Shown: piece by piece, positions 27,047 to 35,239 of the stretch
Position numbering within the stretch: position 1 is the first letter of the stretch
Layout: the number at the start of each line of letters is the position of its first letter
Origin: Sulfurospirillum cavolei
GTDB lineage: Bacteria > Campylobacterota > Campylobacteria > Campylobacterales > Sulfurospirillaceae
Assembly: GCF_001548055.1 (NCBI RefSeq)
Contig: NZ_AP014724.1
Span: forward strand, 1,860,001-1,924,000
Reading direction: 5' to 3'
Length of the DNA: 64,000 bases
Translations under genes and position numbers: made by a program
The notes under the pieces: generated by a model
Database searches by the model: none
What the model saw: the letters and a program-made list of their open reading frames with translations, nothing else
What the model was told of the DNA's origin: nothing

Positions 27047-27655
27047 ATGAAAAAAGAGCTCAAACCGTATGTCACTTTATGTGACGCCATCGCCAAACTG
27101 TTTTACCCCAATGTTGAAGTCGTCATGCACGACTTGGAAGCCAAAAAGCTCGTCCACATCGTTAATGCGTTCTCAAAACGCCGCGTGGGCGATGCGATGC
27201 TCAGTGAACTGAGAGACCTAAACAGCATCAAAGAAAATTGGGTCGGACCGTACGATAAAACCAGCAGTGATGGCAAACGCCTCAAAGCGGTCAGCATCAT
27301 CGTGCGAGACACGGAGGAAAAGCCCATCGGGATGATCTGCATCAACTACAACATCGAACCCTTGGAGAGCTTGCACGATTTTCTCAAAAGCTTTTTACAT
27401 GTAAACGCCGAAGCCAAACCCTCCGTACTCTTTTCGCAAAGTTGGAGAGAGCACACCGACGAGATGATCGAAAAATACTTAAGCACCAAAAACATCGCTC
27501 TCTCAGGACTTTCCAGTGAAGATAAAAAAGAGTTGGTGGTCTTTTTGGAACACGAGGGCATCTTCGCCATTCGCAATGTCGTGGGGTATATCTGCTCGGT
27601 GTTAAATGTCTCTAAGGCTACGATTTATAACTGGTTGAAAGCAGTAAGAAATTAA
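27047..27655 (+). CDS. YheO-like PAS / HTH transcriptional regulator
   Basis: The 202-residue DNA-binding regulator has an N-terminal YheO-like PAS domain (about 8-120), with EVVMHDLEAKKLVHIVN and GMICINYNIEPL. A C-terminal helix-turn-helix (about 145-200) includes VVGYICSVLNVSKATIYNWLKAV. Members respond to small molecules or redox state; the ligand is unknown. It is transcribed away from the beta-hydroxyacid dehydrogenase, a usual arrangement for a local regulator. A dispersed motif at 27397-27402 encodes Leu-His-Val. Confidence 0.88.
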   Translation: MKKELKPYVTLCDAIAKLFYPNVEVVMHDLEAKKLVHIVNAFSKRRVGDAMLSELRDLNSIKENWVGPYDKTSSDGKRLKAVSIIVRDTEEKPIGMICINYNIEPLESLHDFLKSFLHVNAEAKPSVLFSQSWREHTDEMIEKYLSTKNIALSGLSSEDKKELVVFLEHEGIFAIRNVVGYICSVLNVSKATIYNWLKAVRN

Positions 27656-27726
27656 CGCGCAATTTTATACAATTCAAAAAAACAAACCTTCTTTATAATG
27701 CTCCTCGAAAATCAAAGGAGTTCATT

Positions 27727-28122
27727 ATGAAAACAGACACACAGCTTTTTGAAGCATTTGAATACGGTACGCTTTTAGTCGATGACAAAAGCGTTAATTT
27801 AGCAGAAATTGCATGGTGGAACCACCCAAAATTTGAAGGGGTGGCTTTGAAACATCTTATCACCTCAGCCCAAAGCGATGGGGCATTTAGCTTTCATCTG
27901 GTACGCATTGCTCCGCACAAAACCATCGAAACGCATATCCATGAAAATGAGTTAGAAACCCATGAGGTCATTGGTGGTAGTGGGCGTTGCATCAAAGAAG
28001 GCGTTACGTTTGCGTATGGAAAAGGAAATATCAGCATTTTCCCTCAAAAAACACCGCATTCCATTCATGCTGATGCAGAAGGATTGTATCTTTTAGCGAA
28101 GTTTTTCCCCGCTTTGTGCTAA
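27727..28122 (+). CDS. Cupin domain protein
   Basis: The 131-residue protein has a single cupin fold with metal-ligand-type residues: HIHENELETHEVIGGSGRC and then FPQKTPHSIHAD. Cupins of this size can be metal-dependent isomerases, dioxygenases or sensors, and nothing here specifies which. AAAGGAG precedes the ATG. Its 3' end overlaps the end of the convergent AraC pseudogene by 30 bases. Confidence 0.82.
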   Translation: MKTDTQLFEAFEYGTLLVDDKSVNLAEIAWWNHPKFEGVALKHLITSAQSDGAFSFHLVRIAPHKTIETHIHENELETHEVIGGSGRCIKEGVTFAYGKGNISIFPQKTPHSIHADAEGLYLLAKFFPALC

Positions 28123-28874
28123 TGCATCTAAATCAATACATGCCGCTTTGTAAGATGATGGAGAGATTTGATACAGATGTTTAAACTGTCTTATAAAGTG
28201 GCTTTGGTCGTAAAATCCTGCATTCATCCCTGCCTCTGTTAAAGAATCGGTTTCTTCAAGCATGTTTTTGGCTTTTCGTACACGGTTTTGAATGTGAAAT
28301 TGATGCGGTGTCATTCCAAGGCTTTCATCGAACTTACGAATGAAATGGTACTTGCTCATCGCACTAAAGCGTGAGAGATGCTCAACATCGATACTCTTCG
28401 GGGTAGGTTTCTAAAAACTCTTTAATAGGCAAAAGGATTATGGTATTTTTCATGTTGATGATGCGCATACAGTAGAGGTAATTTGTTTAAAAGCTTATCG
28501 CTACTCACCACATCCAAAAGCTTTGCACCTATAAGAATTTCTAAATATTTAGACACAATCTTATGTGCTTTTTCAAGTGGATAATGCTCTAAAAACGATT
28601 TTTTGAGGCTCATGACCAACAGATCATAAACACCTAAACTTTGGAGTTCATGCATTTCATAAGGGCATATAGTAAAAACATCGTTTTTTTCACATAACGT
28701 CGTTGTTTGATTGACACACACAAAGAGTTTGCCTTTTAAGACAATGCCCATCGTATAACTTGAAATATGACAATGCTTCGGGTATGAAAAAGAGACTTGC
28801 GAAAGCGAGATAAACTCCAAATCTTCATGCGCTGTTTTACAATAATAAACCGCCGTTTTTTCCTGCATCATCAC
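28093..28874 (-). pseudogene. AraC-family regulator broken by two frameshifts
   Basis: The N-terminal cupin sensor (28422-28874; YPKHCHISSYTMGIVLKGKL) and the C-terminal double-HTH domain (from about 28395 to 28093; SKYHFIRKFDESLGMTPHQF and YDQSHFIRQFKHLYQISPSSYK) lie in different frames. A third frame bridges them (LPIKEFLETYP). Removing one T from a TTTT run and one C from a CCCC run, both within 28395-28440, restores a continuous AraC sequence. So either the gene is inactivated or the sequence has two homopolymer errors. Its start overlaps the stop of the upstream hydrolase gene by 4 bases. Confidence 0.85.
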
Positions 28875-29446
28875 TCATCTTTCAAAAGACACGATTCCAA
28901 CCAACGACAATATTCACGATACCCGTTCGCATCATAATTTAAAGACGAAGGATTCATAAAACCATGCAAATATGAACTTTTAATGCATGTGAGAGTCTCT
29001 TTATGAATTAGGTTGGCTATCACTTCATCGACATCAAAATGTTTTTCACATTTTGGAAAAATAAGCGTGCAAGGAATCAATGGTTTCACCTCTAAAAAAT
29101 GGCGAATTTGAGATGCGTAAAAGCCATAAAAAGCTTTTATATTCTCACCGGATAATCCATCTAACGCTTTCCACATTGCCGAAGCGCCCATGCTAAATCC
29201 TATAAGAATGACTGCTTTATTTGAAAGTGCCGCAAGTGCTTTGACGCACAACGTGGCATAATGTTCAAGCCCACAGTGCTGTAAAAACGCCTCATAGGCT
29301 TCACTTTCATCGTGAAAATCCATGTATTTAGCCTCGTACGGGTCTAGGATATGCACGTCTTTGCATAAAAAAGATAGACGCTGTTTTAACTCTCCTATGG
29401 CGTTTGTATAGCCGAAAATATCGGTGGCTAAGAGAATATGTGGCAT
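28871..29446 (-). CDS. Alpha/beta hydrolase (dienelactone hydrolase-like)
   Basis: The 191-residue soluble protein has the nucleophile elbow GFSMGASAMW (Ser at about residue 85) and a late His in YLHGFMNP, as in small dienelactone-hydrolase-like enzymes. The acid residue is probably in the KHFDVDE segment. The substrate is unknown. The gene is coupled to the broken AraC regulator by a 4-base overlap. A dispersed motif sits just ahead of the ATG (29459-29464). Confidence 0.8.
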   Translation of the reverse strand: MPHILLATDIFGYTNAIGELKQRLSFLCKDVHILDPYEAKYMDFHDESEAYEAFLQHCGLEHYATLCVKALAALSNKAVILIGFSMGASAMWKALDGLSGENIKAFYGFYASQIRHFLEVKPLIPCTLIFPKCEKHFDVDEVIANLIHKETLTCIKSSYLHGFMNPSSLNYDANGYREYCRWLESCLLKDE

Positions 29447-29544
29447 ATTGTTTTCTTTACATGTAAAAAGTAATCATCTTGATTATTTACTAAATGCAAC
29501 ATGTTCATAAAGATAGTTGTTGAGGTATAATCATATCTTCACAG

Positions 29545-30924
29545 CTACATATCTGCTTCATTTGTAGAATACCAATCAATTTTTCGAGTAATATACATAA
29601 TTGTTGTAAGGATGCCAAATAATCCAATACTTCCCATAATAAGTGCGTAATCCTCCAATTGCAATACAATATAGAAATAACCATAGAGCGTAATGAGAAT
29701 ACTACAAACTATTTTTGTAAAAGATGTACTTTTTGTAATGGACTTTGAATATCCAGAGACTAGAACAGTAATTAAAAATGCTGATACAAGATAGGCTATA
29801 TCAAAATTAAAATGTTCAGAAATAGCTAATAATAATACATAAAAAAGCAAGATTGCCAATCCAATCAAAATATACTGAATAGGGTGAACACGTCTTTTAT
29901 TAATGACTTCAGAAAAGAAAAATGCTGAAAAAGTAAAAATAATAAACATAAAGGCATATTTCGTAACTCTTATTGATTTTTGATAAATATCTGCTGGGAT
30001 TAATAATTGTACTCCAAAAGAAGCATCAGGAGATTCCTGTGCAATATAAAGATTTTTATGATTATTTGGGATAGGTGAACCAATCTTATAGTCATCACCA
30101 ATCCATACTTGAGGATAACTGCGGTTTAAGTGCAAAACATTCCATTGAGCTGAAAATCCCTTCTCTGTAATTTCCCTTACTGTAGGAAGAAATGAACCTT
30201 TAAAACTTGGTGTTTTCCAGCTCGATTTTACTTCGATATGCGTTGTCTTCCCCAGGGGAACAAAATAAAGTTTTTCACTTCCATTTAAAAAAAGTTGTAA
30301 AGAAAAAGATTGATCTTTTTTATCTATTGAAATTGGAATAATAGCTTGCGCACCAGATTTACCAATATCTTGTGTTTTTAGTCCAGGACCTGCTTGATAA
30401 ACTTTGTCGTTAAATGAAACTATAATATTTTTTTGAATTCCTCTCATATCAGAAATTCCTATAGAAAAAACTGCTTCATCCCAGAGGATATTGGAAGGAT
30501 CAATATCTAAATGTTTTAAAGATGGAATTACAAAATTTCCCTTAATATCAATTTGTGAATTATAAACAACTGTTTGATAAATATTTCGATATCGCATCTG
30601 AGGGTCGATAACACCCGATATATTCAGGTCCTCAGGTAAAATGTGAAGATAACGAATGCTATATTTTGTTTGATTGTTTTTTTCATCTTTTAAAAATACT
30701 TTAAATGGTACTGTAAAAAAAGGACCTGTGATTTTTTGCGCATCACCCCAATTATGATTTGTTTCAGAGACAACAGTGGTTTTTCGATTTTCTCGCTCAT
30801 TCATTGTTGAAGAAATCATACTCATGGGAATGAGTAATATCAATGTCAAAAATGCAATTGATATCATTTTTAACGATACAGAGTTGCGCATAAAATTTCC
30901 AAATTTTTCTGAATTGACACTCAT
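29545..30924 (-). CDS. creD: CreD-like inner membrane protein
   Basis: The 459-residue membrane protein has one N-terminal transmembrane helix and a large periplasmic domain (about 45-310). A C-terminal bundle of about five helices follows. The NWGDAQKITGPFFTVPF and FSAQWNVLHLNRSYPQVW blocks are typical of CreD (cell envelope integrity, CreBC regulon in enterics). No creBC is nearby. Base composition is clearly richer in A+T than its neighbours, which suggests separate acquisition. AAGGAAT precedes the ATG. Confidence 0.9.
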   Translation of the reverse strand: MSVNSEKFGNFMRNSVSLKMISIAFLTLILLIPMSMISSTMNERENRKTTVVSETNHNWGDAQKITGPFFTVPFKVFLKDEKNNQTKYSIRYLHILPEDLNISGVIDPQMRYRNIYQTVVYNSQIDIKGNFVIPSLKHLDIDPSNILWDEAVFSIGISDMRGIQKNIIVSFNDKVYQAGPGLKTQDIGKSGAQAIIPISIDKKDQSFSLQLFLNGSEKLYFVPLGKTTHIEVKSSWKTPSFKGSFLPTVREITEKGFSAQWNVLHLNRSYPQVWIGDDYKIGSPIPNNHKNLYIAQESPDASFGVQLLIPADIYQKSIRVTKYAFMFIIFTFSAFFFSEVINKRRVHPIQYILIGLAILLFYVLLLAISEHFNFDIAYLVSAFLITVLVSGYSKSITKSTSFTKIVCSILITLYGYFYIVLQLEDYALIMGSIGLFGILTTIMYITRKIDWYSTNEADM

Positions 30925-30948
30925 GTTATTCCTTATAACGATTACTTA

Positions 30949-30970
30949 AAATATTTACATGTAAATATTT
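30949..30970. repeat. 22-bp perfect palindrome around a dispersed motif
   Basis: Eleven-base arms, AAATATTTACA and its complement, are centred on ACATGT (30957-30962). It lies in the gap between the dbpA stop and the creD start. It could be a weak hairpin or a protein-binding site. Confidence 0.6.
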
Positions 30971-30973
30971 GTT

Positions 30974-32344
30974 TTACCCTAACTTCCATATTTTAAACCG
31001 CCTGTTTTTAATCGTCGTAGCGCACAGTCCATTAAAGGCTTTATCGGCGTAAGCTCGCTCTATCGCTACATATGAGAATTTTTCCAAAATGTCGATTTTG
31101 CCGATGACACTGCCACTGAGTCCTAAGTCTTTGGTGAGGGTTCCCAAGATGTCGCCGGCGCGCATTTTTTGTTTTTTGCCTGCGTCGATGCAAAGTGTGA
31201 TATACAGGGCTTTTTTCGGTTGTGAAAGGGGTGGATTTAAGTCGCCAATGCTTTTACATGTAAACGTAAAATTGGCTTCTTTAAGCTCTTCAAAAAAGCT
31301 CTCTTCTCTAGGAGTGACAAAGCTTACTGCAAGCCCCTCTTTTCCCATGCGTCCTGTTCGTCCGATGCGGTGGGTGTAGATTTCCATCGTTTGGGGTAGT
31401 TCGTAGTTGATGACCATTTCGACATCTTTGATGTCCAGTCCGCGTGAGGCCAAGTCTGTGGCAACGAGGATTTGCGCACTGCCGTTGGCAAATAAAAGTA
31501 AATGTTCATCTCGGTCTATCTGCTCCAAATCACCATGTAAACTCAGTGCGTCAAAACCTTCATCTACCAAATAGCCTTGGAGTTCGGACACGCCTACTTT
31601 GGTTTTACAAAAAATGATGACCGACTTAGCATCACTTTCCAACAACACGCCTTTGAGTGCCTCTTCCTTTTCGCTAGGCTCCACACGGTAGCAGATTTGC
31701 GCTATGTTGGAAGAGGTGGTTTTCTCTTCTTCGATGCTTACATGTAAAGCATCATGTTGCACTTCCTTGCACATCTGCTCGATCTCTTTAGGAAAGGTGG
31801 CGGAGAAGAGCAAGGTTTGGCGTTTGGTGGGCATTTTAGCGATAATTTTTTCGATGTCCTCAAAAAAGCCCATATCAAGCATACGATCCGCTTCATCAAG
31901 CACGAGCGTTTTGATATGCTCAAAATTGATCGTCTTTTCTTGCAAATGCTGCAAAATGCGCCCAGGAGTTCCGACGACGATATGCGCGCCATGCTCTAAA
32001 CTGATGCATTGTGGCACAAAACGCGTTCCACCGCAAAGAGTGACGATCTTGATATTATGGGCAAATCTGGCGAGTCGTCTAAGCTCCGCGCTCACCTGTT
32101 CGGCAAGTTCACGCGTGGGGCACAGCACGACCGATTGGATGCGCATGGAGTTTACATGTAAAGCCATCAAAAGCGGCAGCCCAAACGCGGCGGTTTTGCC
32201 ACTGCCTGTTTTGGCTTTAGCGATAAGGTCTTTTCCTTCAAGCGCCAAAGGAATGCACTCTCTTTGGATAGGGGTCATGGAAACATAGCCCAAATCGTTT
32301 AAATTTTGGAGCATTTTTGGGTCTTGAATGTACGCGTTAAACAT
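30974..32344 (-). CDS. dbpA: DEAD-box RNA helicase DbpA
   Basis: The 456-residue ATP-dependent RNA helicase acts in 50S ribosome assembly. Motifs include AKTGSGKTAAFGLP (I), PTRELAEQV (Ia), VLDEADRML (II), SATFP (III), DLASRGLDI (V) and HRIGRTGRMG (VI). The C-terminal DbpA RNA-binding domain (about 385-456) includes GDILGTLTKDLGLSGSVIGKIDI. I chose ATG 32344, preceded by AAAAGG, in place of the longer open frame to 32404, which overlaps the upstream gene. Three dispersed-motif sites fall inside it (31256, 31740, 32154). Confidence 0.94.
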   Translation of the reverse strand: MFNAYIQDPKMLQNLNDLGYVSMTPIQRECIPLALEGKDLIAKAKTGSGKTAAFGLPLLMALHVNSMRIQSVVLCPTRELAEQVSAELRRLARFAHNIKIVTLCGGTRFVPQCISLEHGAHIVVGTPGRILQHLQEKTINFEHIKTLVLDEADRMLDMGFFEDIEKIIAKMPTKRQTLLFSATFPKEIEQMCKEVQHDALHVSIEEEKTTSSNIAQICYRVEPSEKEEALKGVLLESDAKSVIIFCKTKVGVSELQGYLVDEGFDALSLHGDLEQIDRDEHLLLFANGSAQILVATDLASRGLDIKDVEMVINYELPQTMEIYTHRIGRTGRMGKEGLAVSFVTPREESFFEELKEANFTFTCKSIGDLNPPLSQPKKALYITLCIDAGKKQKMRAGDILGTLTKDLGLSGSVIGKIDILEKFSYVAIERAYADKAFNGLCATTIKNRRFKIWKLG

Positions 32345-32355
32345 AGATGCCTTTT

Positions 32356-34218
32356 CTAAAAATTTGCTTTTTGATCCCACAATTCCGTGGTAAATTGAAT
32401 GCATCGGTTACGTCCGCTCTCTTTGGCTTTATAAAGCGCGACGTCGGCGAACTTGATCGCCTGCCAAAAGCCGTCGGTGTCATGAGGAAAGTCGCTAATG
32501 CCGATGCAAATCGTCTTTTTCAAAATGCCGTCGGTCGTTTTGAAGCTGAACTCTTCAACGCTTTGTCGAATTTTTTCCGCGACGTTTGCACCGTAACCGA
32601 CGTCCGTATCGATCAACAAGATCAAGAACTCCTCGCCGCCGAAGCGAATGACGATGTCCGATTCCCTGACGCATTTTTTCAAGATATGCGACGTCTCTTT
32701 CAGAACGCTATCACCGACGTCGTGACCGTATTTGTCGTTGACTTGTTTGAAGTAGTCCATATCGCACATCAAAAGGCTGATCTGTTTTTTACGTCTGAGT
32801 GTACTGGCGATGATCTGATTGGAGTGGTCTTGCAAGAAACGACGGTTGTAAAGTCCCGTTAACCCGTCGACCAACGAAGATTCACGCAAAGTGTTCATCA
32901 AGCGTTTGGTCTCAATGACAGAGAGCGAATGTTTGATGTAACTCTCCGCTTTGAAAATTTTCTCGTTGACTTCCTCCGCCGATGAGGCTTTAAAAACAAA
33001 CTGTACGACGGCTCCGGCATGCCCCGAGACGATCAAAGGAATACAAACGTGTTTTTTGCCCTCATCGCGTAAAAACTCCTTGCACACCCCTTCGTATTCG
33101 AACGAAGAGACTTTATGCCCTGTTTTCTGTGCGCGACACAAGGTGCAATTATGCAAAATTTCTTCGTTGCATGCGATCTCTTCGCTTAAAGGATAGACCA
33201 TATTCATCGTTTGTTTGGCGGCATTGACGTCAAAAATGCGATACTCGTCGATGCCCGCTTCTTTTTCAAACACTTCGCCCAAACGCGTGTAGACCACTTC
33301 GAGCGAACTGTCCTCTTCGATGACTTTTTTAAAGACGGTCACGCCATAGACGGTATCGACCAGTTTGTTAAATTCGCGCGAGAGCGTACCGATTTCGTCT
33401 TTGGATTTGATTTTGAGTTTTTTACTGAGATCGACTTCGCCCGTTCCCAAAGAGTGAATTTGTTGAATCATCGACTCGATCGGGCGCGAAAAGGCTTCTC
33501 TGAGCCATCGCGTAAAGAGCATCAACAAAATAATCGCAACGAAAATGACCCATGCGACGCTGTTGATCGACAAACGAATGGCATTATTGACCTGTTGCGA
33601 GTAGTCTTGATACAAGCCGTTAATGCGTGCGGATAACGCTTGCGTCAACTCTTGCGTTTTTTGAATATGCGTATTTAAAACCTCTTTGGTTTGTTCGATC
33701 TCTTCGGCACTTAAGGAATTTTTACGTTTTTGCGCCGTTAAAACGCTCTCTTCCATCGCACCGATCTCTTTAAAAATCATCTGCAAAGCTTCAACGCTTT
33801 GCGAGTCTTCTTTGGAAAGCGACTGAATAAAAAGTTCAAACACGTTACCGCTCATCGTCGTTTTTTGGTTACCGACGAGCGTTTCGGAGAGCGTGTTTTT
33901 GGTTCGCGCCAAAAGGCCTTTGAGGTAAAATAAGGTCGTATCAAACTCTTTCGTCGAACTCAAAGCGTTTTCGATCGAGGTCAATTCCGGACTCAAACAT
34001 AAAACGACTTTCATATAAGGGAGCGTGCTTTGCGTCAGTTGTGAATAACGGTAATGAATAAAACTCAATGAAGAGACCGTAATCGTACCGATAAAAACAA
34101 ACCAAAAAAACGTACCAAACTCAAATAAAAAAAACTTCTTGCGAATCGGAAGATTGATAAACGTAATGAATTGTACGAATCTTTGCCAAAATCCGGTCAT
34201 CTTTTCCATAATAGACAC
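32356..34218 (-). CDS. Membrane diguanylate cyclase (HAMP-GAF-like-GGDEF)
   Basis: The product is about 620 residues. TM1 is at about 28-55 and a helical periplasmic sensor at about 60-210. TM2 (SVAWVIFVAIILLMLF) is followed by HAMP and then a Cys-containing GAF-like segment (HNCTLCRAQKTGHKVSSFEYEGVC). The GGDEF domain (about 450-610) has CDMDYFKQVNDKYGHDVGD and FGGEEF, with an RESD inhibitory site. It should make c-di-GMP. The start may be the GTG at 34218 or the ATG at 34209. It is divergent from psd. Confidence 0.92.
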   Translation of the reverse strand: MSIMEKMTGFWQRFVQFITFINLPIRKKFFLFEFGTFFWFVFIGTITVSSLSFIHYRYSQLTQSTLPYMKVVLCLSPELTSIENALSSTKEFDTTLFYLKGLLARTKNTLSETLVGNQKTTMSGNVFELFIQSLSKEDSQSVEALQMIFKEIGAMEESVLTAQKRKNSLSAEEIEQTKEVLNTHIQKTQELTQALSARINGLYQDYSQQVNNAIRLSINSVAWVIFVAIILLMLFTRWLREAFSRPIESMIQQIHSLGTGEVDLSKKLKIKSKDEIGTLSREFNKLVDTVYGVTVFKKVIEEDSSLEVVYTRLGEVFEKEAGIDEYRIFDVNAAKQTMNMVYPLSEEIACNEEILHNCTLCRAQKTGHKVSSFEYEGVCKEFLRDEGKKHVCIPLIVSGHAGAVVQFVFKASSAEEVNEKIFKAESYIKHSLSVIETKRLMNTLRESSLVDGLTGLYNRRFLQDHSNQIIASTLRRKKQISLLMCDMDYFKQVNDKYGHDVGDSVLKETSHILKKCVRESDIVIRFGGEEFLILLIDTDVGYGANVAEKIRQSVEEFSFKTTDGILKKTICIGISDFPHDTDGFWQAIKFADVALYKAKESGRNRCIQFTTELWDQKANF

Positions 34219-34342
34219 TATCCTTTTCTTGTAAAATTATTAAAAATCAAACGTAAAATCCTATCATAATTTTTGAATTTAGTTTCAAATAAATCGTTCA
34301 TCTGCTATAATCTAGCCAAAATTAAATACGCAAAAGAGAAAC

Positions 34343-35239
34343 ATGCAACGATACCCAAGCTTTAAAACTTCCGTATTATCGAGACTATTCGGACGCTTTG
34401 CCCGCAAAAAATTCCCATCTTTTTTTCAATACGTCATCAATCAAACCTACGTTCGATGCATGAACGTCGATCTTAAGGCATTCAAAAACGCCGCTTCGTA
34501 TGAAAGTCTCAACGCGCTTTTTACGCGTAAACTCGTCACGCCGCGTTCTTTCGATACCGATGCATCCGTCTTCATCTCTCCGTGCGACGGCAAAGTCAGC
34601 GCTTACGGAACGATCCAAAACGACACGGCATTGCAAATCAAAGGCTTTGACTATCGAATCGGTGCGCTTTTGAGCGATTACGTCTCCAAAAGTAACCGAC
34701 AAAAACTCCAAAACGGCGTTTTTATCAACGTTTACCTCTCGCCTAAAGATTACCATCGTTACCATGCACCGTTGGATATGCGTATCGCTAAAGCCGTTCA
34801 TATTCCGGGGAAATTATACCCCGTTAACCTTTCATGGCTGAAAAAAGTTGACGAATTATTTATCGAAAATGAACGAGTTGTGCTAGAATGTTACACTAAG
34901 AACGATCACGTATTTTACATGGTTTTTGTGGGGGCACTAAACGTCGGTAAAATGGTCTTTCATTTCGATCCGTCGATTCAGACCAATGCCTCTTCTAAAC
35001 TTCAACGTTATTATTATTATTATACCGATTTACACGTTAAAAAAGGCGATGAAATAGGATTATTTGAGATGGGTTCGACGATCGTTATGCTCTTTGAACC
35101 GAATGCGCTTGAATGGGATTTTTCCGCCGTCGATTGCGTCACGTTCGGACAAACATTAGGAAGGGTACGAAGGCATGAACCAAATGAGCACTATCAGACA
35201 ATCGCCGCCGAATCAACCGCTGACGCTTCTGTACCTTGA
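34343..35239 (+). CDS. psd: Phosphatidylserine decarboxylase
   Basis: The 298-residue enzyme makes phosphatidylethanolamine from phosphatidylserine in the inner membrane, using a pyruvoyl group formed by self-cleavage. Visible are FISPCDGKVSAYG, YLSPKDYHRYHAP with the catalytic His, and the cleavage site region MGSTIVMLFEPN. Gly-Ser-Thr holds the Ser that becomes the pyruvoyl; the usual Leu before it is Met here. An extended -10 (TGCTATAAT, 34303-34311) lies upstream. The last 65 bases overlap the next gene. Confidence 0.95.
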   Translation: MQRYPSFKTSVLSRLFGRFARKKFPSFFQYVINQTYVRCMNVDLKAFKNAASYESLNALFTRKLVTPRSFDTDASVFISPCDGKVSAYGTIQNDTALQIKGFDYRIGALLSDYVSKSNRQKLQNGVFINVYLSPKDYHRYHAPLDMRIAKAVHIPGKLYPVNLSWLKKVDELFIENERVVLECYTKNDHVFYMVFVGALNVGKMVFHFDPSIQTNASSKLQRYYYYYTDLHVKKGDEIGLFEMGSTIVMLFEPNALEWDFSAVDCVTFGQTLGRVRRHEPNEHYQTIAAESTADASVP

